Source: Palsa-851 sp963716365 (GTDB lineage: Bacteria > Chloroflexota > Dormibacteria > Aeolococcales > Aeolococcaceae). From it: a stretch of 64,000 nucleotides of DNA. The stretch spans positions 62,001 to 126,000 of the forward strand of contig OY970307.1 of NCBI GenBank assembly GCA_963716365.1, read 5' to 3'. Of this stretch, positions 58,662-64,000 are shown one piece after another. The number at the start of each line of letters is the position of its first letter. The first letter of the stretch is position 1. The notes beneath the pieces are model-generated. The model ran no database searches, was not told where the DNA came from, and saw nothing but the letters and a program-made list of their open reading frames with translations. The position numbers were made by a program, and so were the translations under genes.

Positions 58662-59466
58662 TCACTGACGGCGCCCCAGAACGCTCCCCGCCATGCGCCG
58701 CACGGCGAATCGGGGCGTGATCCTCACCCCCTGGGCCATCGTGGCGTTGAGGATCCCGGGGATGCAGACGGTGGAACCGCGGTCGAACGCCCGTAGCGCG
58801 ATGGCGACGCAGCGGTCGGGATCCATGGTCATCGGGGCAGCGAGGCGCGTGTAGTCCTGGGTCCCGGCGACCGAGTTCGAACTCGGTATGCACAGGCCCT
58901 GGGCACAGCGCCATGACCCTCACACCGGAACCGCGAACCTCCTCGGCCACCGCCTCGGTGAAATGGAGGACGAACGCCTTCGTTGCCGCGTACGTCGCCA
59001 TGTAGGGGATCGGCTGGAACGAGGACGTGCTGGCGAGGTTGATGATCCCGCCGGTTCCGGCGGCGATCAGCCCGGGCAGGACTGCGGCGGTGAGCTGCTG
59101 GACGGTGAGGACGTTCACCTCCACCTCGGAGCGCTCGCGGGCGGAGTCGAGGTTCGCGAGTGCTCCCCGGGTCGCGAACCCGGCGTTGTTGACGAGGATC
59201 CATGGCGATCGCTTGCGCAGGAGCGACGTCATCGCCCGCCTGCCTGCCTGCGTCGCCAGGTCGGCCGCAAGAACGTCGACGGTCACGGCGTGCTTCGCGA
59301 GGATCTCCGTGCGCAACGCCTCGAGGCGATCGACGCGCCGGGCCACGATGGTCAGGTCGTGACCTCGGGCCGCCAGGCGCCGCGCGAACTCGGCGCCGAT
59401 GCCCGACGACGCGCCCGTGACCAGGGCTGGGATCGAGGGCGGCAAGGCTCTGGCGATGGGGCTCAC
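58662..59466 (-). CDS. Short-chain dehydrogenase/reductase; frameshifted as written
   Basis: NAD(P) motif ALVTGASSGIGAEFARRLA, ILVNNAGFATRGAL, the catalytic Ser in NLASTSSFQPIPYMATYAATKAF with Tyr-x3-Lys (YAATK), and ALCPGPVHTEF. The frame breaks at GAGTTC (58873-58878 on the plus strand); reading GAGTC restores HTEFDSVAGTQDYTRLAAP and the C-terminus RMAGSVLGRRQ, about 267 residues, with the stop at 58662. Classical SDR of the YqjQ/DltE-like group, cytoplasmic. The start is a GTG near 59466 next to an AGGAGG and is not secure. Substrate unknown. Confidence 0.85.
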
Positions 59467-59554
59467 CTCCTGAGGGCTGGCGACCGCGGCGCATCAAGCG
59501 TATGCGACAGGGACTACCTCGTCCGTCGCGGACCGTTTGTTACGATCGCCCGCG

Positions 59555-59911
59555 ATGCTGTCGGACTACGCGCCGATTCTCTTCTTCTTCGGTATCTGCG
59601 CGGCGTTTGCTGTCTTTGCACAGTTGCTGAACGCGGTGCTCGGTCCGAAGCGACCGTCGCCCACCAAAGACCTCCCCTACGAGTTCGGGATGGTGCCTCG
59701 GGAAAGCGCTCGGCGCCGGTTCTCGGTCAGCTTCTACGTGACCGCGATGCTCTTCATCATCTTCGACGTTGAATCGATCTTCCTCTTCCCCTGGGCGACG
59801 ATCGTCCGCGAGTTGAAGGTCTTCGGCATCGTCGAGATGGGCGTCTTCATCGCGACGCTCCTGGTCGGGCTCCTTTATGTATGGCGCAAGGGGGCGCTGC
59901 GGTGGGACTGA
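59555..59911 (+). CDS. nuoA: NADH-quinone oxidoreductase subunit A
   Basis: 118 residues, three transmembrane helices as usual for NuoA: ILFFFGICAAFAVFAQLLN, FYVTAMLFIIFDVESIFLFP and MGVFIATLLVGLLYVW. The conserved matrix-side loop PTKDLPYEFGMVP with the Glu is present, although the usual ECG cysteine is replaced by YEFG. First gene of the nuo operon. A TACGAT box at 59541-59546 is a possible -10 element; no clear -35. Confidence 0.94.
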   Translation: MLSDYAPILFFFGICAAFAVFAQLLNAVLGPKRPSPTKDLPYEFGMVPRESARRRFSVSFYVTAMLFIIFDVESIFLFPWATIVRELKVFGIVEMGVFIATLLVGLLYVWRKGALRWD

Positions 59912-60483
59912 GCAACGAGTTGATCGTGCCGGGTCCGGCAGCCGGACGCATCCTCTACGCGGACGCCGACGCGGGCACCATCGCGCTGCCGCGCACCGGT
60001 GCCGCGGAGCGCACGGCGGTGCAGAGCGGCATCGTCACCACGACGTTCGGCAAGCTCATCCAGTGGGGGAGGTACAGCTCGCTCTGGCCCGCCCTTTTCG
60101 GGCTTGCGTGTTGCGCTATCGAGATGATGAGCTCCACCGCCTCGCGCTACGACATGTCCCGGTTCGGCGCCGAGGTCTTCCGGGCATCGCCACGCCAGGC
60201 CGACCTCATGATCGTCGCCGGCCGGGTGTCGCAGAAGATGGCCCCGGTCCTTCGCCACATCTACGACCAGATGCCGGAGCCGAAGTGGGTCATCAGCATG
60301 GGTGCCTGCGCCTCGAGCGGCGGCATGTTCAACAACTACGCGATCGTTCAGGGCGTCGACAAGGTCGTGCCCGTCGACGTCTACATCCCGGGGTGCCCGC
60401 CGCGGCCGGAGGGCTTGATCGACGCGGTGATGAAGCTGCAGAAAAAGATCGCCGGGGAACTCCCCGGCACGCTGCTCGGGTAG
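59902..60483 (+). CDS. nuoB: NADH-quinone oxidoreductase subunit B
   Basis: 193 residues from the GTG at 59902, preceded by AAGGGGG 7 bases upstream; an ATG at 59881 in frame is the alternative. N2 cluster ligands are seen in FGLACCAIEMMSSTASRYD, SMGACASSGGMFNN and YIPGCPPRPEGLIDAV. Typical of complex I peripheral arm. The start overlaps nuoA. Confidence 0.96.
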   Translation: MGLSNELIVPGPAAGRILYADADAGTIALPRTGAAERTAVQSGIVTTTFGKLIQWGRYSSLWPALFGLACCAIEMMSSTASRYDMSRFGAEVFRASPRQADLMIVAGRVSQKMAPVLRHIYDQMPEPKWVISMGACASSGGMFNNYAIVQGVDKVVPVDVYIPGCPPRPEGLIDAVMKLQKKIAGELPGTLLG

Positions 60484-60487
60484 CGCG

Positions 60488-61054
60488 ATGACCGCCGTGG
60501 GATCGCCCATGAGCGGCGCGCGCGCAGCGGACCTCCTCGAGCGGGAGCTTCCGGCCGCGGTGCGCCGGCGCGAAGCCGGTTTCGGCGAGGAGACCGTATG
60601 GGTCGGTCGCGAAGATCTCGTGGCGGCGTGCACGCTCTTGCGCGACCATCCAGACGCCGCGTACACCACTCCGGTCTTCGTCACCGCAGTGGACTGGCCC
60701 GATCGAGAGCCCGCGCAGCCGCGATTCGACGTCGTCTACATGCTGCGCTCGCTCCAGTACAACGACACGTGCCGGCTCATCGTCCAGGTCACCGAGGACG
60801 ACCCGAGCGTGCCGAGCCTCGAACTGGTCTTCGCCGGGATGGACTGGCACGAGCGCGAGTGCTACGACCTGCTCGGCATCAACTTCACCGGTCACCACGA
60901 TCTGAAGCGGATCCTGCTCCCGACCGACTGGGACGGGCATCCGCTGCGCAAGGACTACGCGTCGTTCGGCGAACCCATCGCGTTCACCCACAACCTCGAG
61001 TGGGCGCTCCCCGCGCAAGAGCGACCACGCGACATGCCGGGAGCATCGCGATGA
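60488..61054 (+). CDS. nuoC: NADH-quinone oxidoreductase subunit C
   Basis: 188 residues. The 30-kDa subunit signature is clear: FAGMDWHERECYDLLGINFTGH and LKRILLPTDWDGHPLRKDY. Preceded by RFDVVYMLRSLQYNDTCRLI. Not fused to NuoD, unlike E. coli. Stop overlaps the NuoD start (ATGA at 61051-61054). Confidence 0.95.
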   Translation: MTAVGSPMSGARAADLLERELPAAVRRREAGFGEETVWVGREDLVAACTLLRDHPDAAYTTPVFVTAVDWPDREPAQPRFDVVYMLRSLQYNDTCRLIVQVTEDDPSVPSLELVFAGMDWHERECYDLLGINFTGHHDLKRILLPTDWDGHPLRKDYASFGEPIAFTHNLEWALPAQERPRDMPGASR

Positions 61055-62343
61055 CAGCGCTGCCGCCGCCCGGTACGCCGACTGCGGACCTCGATCCGCT
61101 CTCCGAGCAGTACGAGGCGAGTCGCGAACGGCTCGGCATCGAGCGCGGGCTCGACTCCATCGACCTCGTCGAGATCGGCGACAGCACGATGGAATTGAAC
61201 ATGGGCCCGATGCACCCGTCGACTCACGGGGTGCTGCGACTCGTGCTCAACCTCGACGGCGAGGTCGTGCGCGAATGCCGGCCCGACATCGGGTACCTGC
61301 ACACGGGTTTCGAGAAGGACTTCGAGCGCCACACGTACCAGCAGTGCATCCCGTACACGGACCGGATGGACTACCTCGCGCCGCTGTTCAACAACCTCGG
61401 ATTCTCACTCGCGGCGGAGCGATTGCTCGGCATCGAGGTGCCGCCCCGCGGCCAGTACCTTCGCGTGATCATGTGCGAGCTCACCAGGCTCGCGAGTCAT
61501 CTGCTCTGGTACGGCACCGGCGGCCTCGACCTCGGCGCGACGTCCGCCTTCATGTACGCCTGGCGCGACCGGGAGAAGCTCCTCGACATCAACGAGCTCG
61601 TCAGCGGCGTGCGTATGCACACGTCGTTCATCCGCGTCGGCGGTCTCATGGCCGATGTGCCCGACGAGTTCTACGGGCTCGTCGGCGAAGTCATCAAGAC
61701 ATTCCCAAAGCTCATCGACGAGCACGAGCTGCTGATCACTCGCAACCCGATCTTCCGGCAGCGCACCATCGGTCTTGGTACGCTCAATGCCGAAGACGCG
61801 ATGGCGTATGGCGCCACCGGCCCTGTGCTGCGCGGGAGCGGAGTCCCGTATGACCTGCGCAAGGCTGCGCCGTACAGCTCATACGACCACTTCGACTTCG
61901 ATGTCCCGATCGGGCGCACCGGCGATGTGTACGACCGATACCTGGTGCGCATGCAGGAGATGCGGGAGTCGTTGAAGATCATCGAGCAGGCATTCACGAA
62001 TCTCCCCGGCGGTCCCGTCAACACCAGCGACCGCCGAGTCGCGCTCCCCCCGCGCAACGAGTTGAACACCAGCATGGAGTCGCTCATCCATCACTTCAAG
62101 CTCGTCACCGAGGGCATGCGCGTTCCCGAGGGCCAGGTGTACCAGGCGGTCGAGTCGCCGCGCGGCGAGCTCGGCTTCTACCTGGTGAGCGACGGCAGCA
62201 CGCGGCCCTATCGATGCAAGGTGCGCGCGCCATCCTTCAGCAATCTCAGTGCGCTGCCACACATGGTTCGCGGCGAGCTGATCGCCGACGTCGTTGCCGT
62301 CATCGGCTCCATCGACATCACCCTCGGGGACGTCGACAGATGA
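61051..62343 (+). CDS. nuoD: NADH-quinone oxidoreductase subunit D
   Basis: 430 residues. Quinone-site elements: MELNMGPMHPSTHGVLRLVL (the HPSTHG motif), GYLHTGFEKDFERHTYQQ, PYTDRMDYLAPLFNN, ELTRLASHLLWYGTGGLDLG and a C-terminal CKVRAPSFSNLSALPHMV with DVVAVIGSIDITLGDVDR. The 49-kDa subunit binds quinone together with NuoB. All key motifs are intact. Confidence 0.97.
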   Translation: MTALPPPGTPTADLDPLSEQYEASRERLGIERGLDSIDLVEIGDSTMELNMGPMHPSTHGVLRLVLNLDGEVVRECRPDIGYLHTGFEKDFERHTYQQCIPYTDRMDYLAPLFNNLGFSLAAERLLGIEVPPRGQYLRVIMCELTRLASHLLWYGTGGLDLGATSAFMYAWRDREKLLDINELVSGVRMHTSFIRVGGLMADVPDEFYGLVGEVIKTFPKLIDEHELLITRNPIFRQRTIGLGTLNAEDAMAYGATGPVLRGSGVPYDLRKAAPYSSYDHFDFDVPIGRTGDVYDRYLVRMQEMRESLKIIEQAFTNLPGGPVNTSDRRVALPPRNELNTSMESLIHHFKLVTEGMRVPEGQVYQAVESPRGELGFYLVSDGSTRPYRCKVRAPSFSNLSALPHMVRGELIADVVAVIGSIDITLGDVDR

Positions 62344-62347
62344 CTCA

Positions 62348-62387
62348 CCCCACGAAATCCGCACCCGGCCACCGCTATTTCGTGGGG
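62348..62387 (+). promoter_or_regulatory. Inverted repeat between nuoD and nuoE that covers the nuoE ribosome-site region
   Basis: Perfect 11-bp arms CCCCACGAAAT (62348-62358) and ATTTCGTGGGG (62377-62387), 18-base loop, ending 9 bases before the nuoE ATG. The GTGGGG in the second arm is the best Shine-Dalgarno match for nuoE, so the stem would hide it. Confidence 0.6.
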
Positions 62388-62395
62388 CCCCCCTC

Positions 62396-63283
62396 ATGAC
62401 GTTGGCAGCAGCGACGCGGACCGTGATCGAGCAGGCCCGCGACCGGTACCCGCGTCCGCGCAGCGCAATCCTGCCGGCGCTCTGGGCGGTGCAGCACGAG
62501 CTGGGCGAGATCACGCCGGACGCCATGGGCGAGGTTGCGGGCATCCTGAAGGTCGCGCCGAGCGAGGTCGAGGCGGTGTCGACCTTCTACTCCATGTACT
62601 TCCAGCATCCGCACGGGCGCCACGAGGTCATCGTCTGCATCAACGTCTCCTGCGCGCTGCGGGGAGCCGAGGAGATCGTCGATCACCTCCAAACCTCGCT
62701 CGGTTGCGCCTCCGGGGAGACGACCGCGGACGGTGAGTTCACGTGGTCCAGCACCGTTGAGTGTCTCGGAGGGTGCGGCGGTGCGCCCACCATGCAAGTG
62801 GATCACCATTTCGTCGAGAACCTGACGCCTGATCGGGTGGACGCAGTGCTCGAGGGAGTGCGCTCCGGCCCGTCCGGCGGTTCGCTGCACAACGCGGGTC
62901 CTGTCGTCGCGGGGACCCCTCCCCGTCGCGCCCCTCGAGGCGCGCCGGCGCGTCCCCCCGCGACGCCACCCGCTGCGCAGTCTGACCCGGCCGTCGGTCC
63001 TTCTGAGGCACCGCCCGTTGTCGCGTCGCCCGATCAGGCTCCCGTCGCGAAACGGCGGTCTGCACGGAAGTCGGTACCGCTTGGGCGCGGTCTGCCGTCT
63101 GAGGGGGCGGTGCCCCACCTGATGACGGATCCGGCGGTTTCCGAGGCGCCTTCTGGGGCGGCACCAGATGCTTCTTCGCCCGCGGCTTTGCCGCTGACTT
63201 CGCCGAAGGAGCCGGATCCGGCTGCGACGACGGCGCCGCAGCCGAAGGGCCGGGGGCGACGGCCGAGTAAGGGCGCTCAGTAG
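62396..63283 (+). CDS. nuoE: NADH-quinone oxidoreductase subunit E with long C-terminal extension
   Basis: 295 residues; the normal NuoE core ends near 165. The N1a [2Fe-2S] ligands are seen in VCINVSCALRGAEE and VECLGGCGGAPTMQ. From about residue 165 to 295 the sequence is low-complexity, rich in Pro, Ala and Ser with basic patches (KRRSARKS, KGRGRRPSKGAQ), with no recognisable domain. Similar tails occur on NuoE of some actinobacteria-like lineages, but this one is long. In the canonical complex NuoE pairs with NuoF. Start ATG at 62396. Confidence 0.92.
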   Translation: MTLAAATRTVIEQARDRYPRPRSAILPALWAVQHELGEITPDAMGEVAGILKVAPSEVEAVSTFYSMYFQHPHGRHEVIVCINVSCALRGAEEIVDHLQTSLGCASGETTADGEFTWSSTVECLGGCGGAPTMQVDHHFVENLTPDRVDAVLEGVRSGPSGGSLHNAGPVVAGTPPRRAPRGAPARPPATPPAAQSDPAVGPSEAPPVVASPDQAPVAKRRSARKSVPLGRGLPSEGAVPHLMTDPAVSEAPSGAAPDASSPAALPLTSPKEPDPAATTAPQPKGRGRRPSKGAQ

Positions 63284-63328
63284 GATGCAGCACCCAATGG
63301 CATGCGGATGCGCGGAGAGCGATCGCTG

Positions 63329-64000
63329 ATGGGCGAGTACAAGCTCCTGACCAAGGATTTCGGGGCGGATTCGCTGCAGACCCTGAAGGGATACGAGAAA
63401 ACCGGCGGGTATCAGAGCCTTCGCGACGCCTTCAAGAAGTTCACCCCGGAGACCCTCATCGCCGAGGTGAAGACGAGCAACATCCGCGGCCGGGGAGGGG
63501 CAGGGTTCCCGACCGGGATGAAGTGGTCCTTCCTCCCCAAGGACGTGTTCCCGCGCTATCTCTGCTGCAACGCGGACGAGTCCGAGCCCGGGTGCTTCAA
63601 GGACCGCTATCTCATCGATGAGAGCCCGCATCAGCTCATCGAGGGGTTGCTGATCGCGTCCTACGCGCTTCAGGTGAACACGTCGTTCATCTATATCCGC
63701 GGCGAGTACCACGATCAGCGCCTGTTGCTCGAGCGCGCCGTTGAAGAGGCGCGCACTGCGGGGTACATCGGCAAGAACATCTTCGGCAGCGGGTTCGACT
63801 GCGACGTCATCGTCCATGGCGGTGCAGGCGCGTACATCTGCGGCGAGGAGACGGCGCTGATCGAGTTGCTCGAGGGATTGCGTGGTCAGCCGCGGCTCAA
63901 GCCGCCGTTTCCCGCGGTCAAGGGCCTCTACGGTCAACCGACCGTCGTCAACAACGTCGAGACGCTGTGCAACATGCCGCACATCGTGGCTCGCGGTGGC
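63329..64000 (+). CDS. nuoF: NADH-quinone oxidoreductase subunit F, 5' part (runs off the window)
   Basis: 224 codons visible. The start at 63329 has GGAGAG 9 bases upstream; ATG codons at 63302 and 63308 in the same frame are alternatives. FMN/NADH-binding motifs are in RGRGGAGFPTGMKWSF, CNADESEPGCFKDRYLID, GAGAYICGEETALIELLEGL and PAVKGLYGQPTVVNNVETL. The 51-kDa subunit binds FMN and accepts electrons from NADH; the C-terminal [4Fe-4S] site lies outside the window. Confidence 0.96.
   Translation, partial: MGEYKLLTKDFGADSLQTLKGYEKTGGYQSLRDAFKKFTPETLIAEVKTSNIRGRGGAGFPTGMKWSFLPKDVFPRYLCCNADESEPGCFKDRYLIDESPHQLIEGLLIASYALQVNTSFIYIRGEYHDQRLLLERAVEEARTAGYIGKNIFGSGFDCDVIVHGGAGAYICGEETALIELLEGLRGQPRLKPPFPAVKGLYGQPTVVNNVETLCNMPHIVARGG

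Overview
High-GC bacterial chromosome fragment, densely coded on both strands. There is no phage, insertion sequence or CRISPR array. The gene set includes complex I, F420-type and FMN-type oxidoreductases, an ECF sigma factor with a SnoaL-like tail, polyphosphate glucokinase, an archaeal-type TyrRS and secreted proteins with single signal peptides. It suggests a soil or freshwater bacterium of the Chloroflexota, Dormibacterota or Actinomycetota type. The sequence alone does not settle the phylum.

Layout. 0-13 kb: secreted or periplasmic proteins, a threonine-aldolase-like lyase, a chromate transporter, a TetR/hydrolase pair with a readable promoter-operator, and a cupin/aldo-keto reductase/LLM oxidoreductase run. 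13.3-22.8 kb: a selenocysteine island. It holds a UGA-containing formate dehydrogenase with its FeS and NrfD-type membrane subunits, then selB, selA, tRNA-Sec and selD. 22.8-24.6 kb: a cytochrome b / sulfite-oxidase-fold fusion. 24.6-27.9 kb: ppgK-gnd-zwf, feeding glucose into the oxidative pentose phosphate route. 28-32 kb: an ABC exporter, a lipoprotein and a DyP peroxidase. 32.2-33.7 kb: a small accessory block (RibD-like reductase and HNH nuclease) lying between a tRNA-like fragment and tRNA-Gly(UCC). 33.7-46.6 kb: PAP2, rsgA, metG, rmlA, rmlD, trpS, tyrS and smaller genes. 46.6-52.5 kb: a five-gene operon behind a cobalamin riboswitch. 52.6-59.5 kb: a glycosyltransferase, a sigma factor with an epimerase, an M1 aminopeptidase and an SDR. 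59.5-64 kb: nuoABCDEF, cut by the window end.

The most interesting system is the riboswitch operon. It encodes a complete ECF importer (S, A-A, T) together with two exported proteins. One is a duplicated alpha/alpha-barrel protein of the terpene-cyclase/prenyltransferase fold. The other is a DUF4430 (transcobalamin C-terminal-like) protein with a C-terminal membrane anchor. These are the two domain types of human intrinsic factor and transcobalamin, here on separate, translationally coupled genes. I infer a surface corrinoid-capture module feeding an ECF transporter.

A second pattern affects every reader of this sequence. Seven unrelated genes carry a one-base frameshift at the hexamer GAGTTC (or GAACTC), and each is repaired by reading GAGTC instead. 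An in-frame amber codon in the DUF4430 gene is also one base away from GAGTC. This looks like a motif-linked base-calling or assembly artefact, perhaps caused by DNA modification, rather than gene decay. The affected genes are therefore annotated at their repaired extent.
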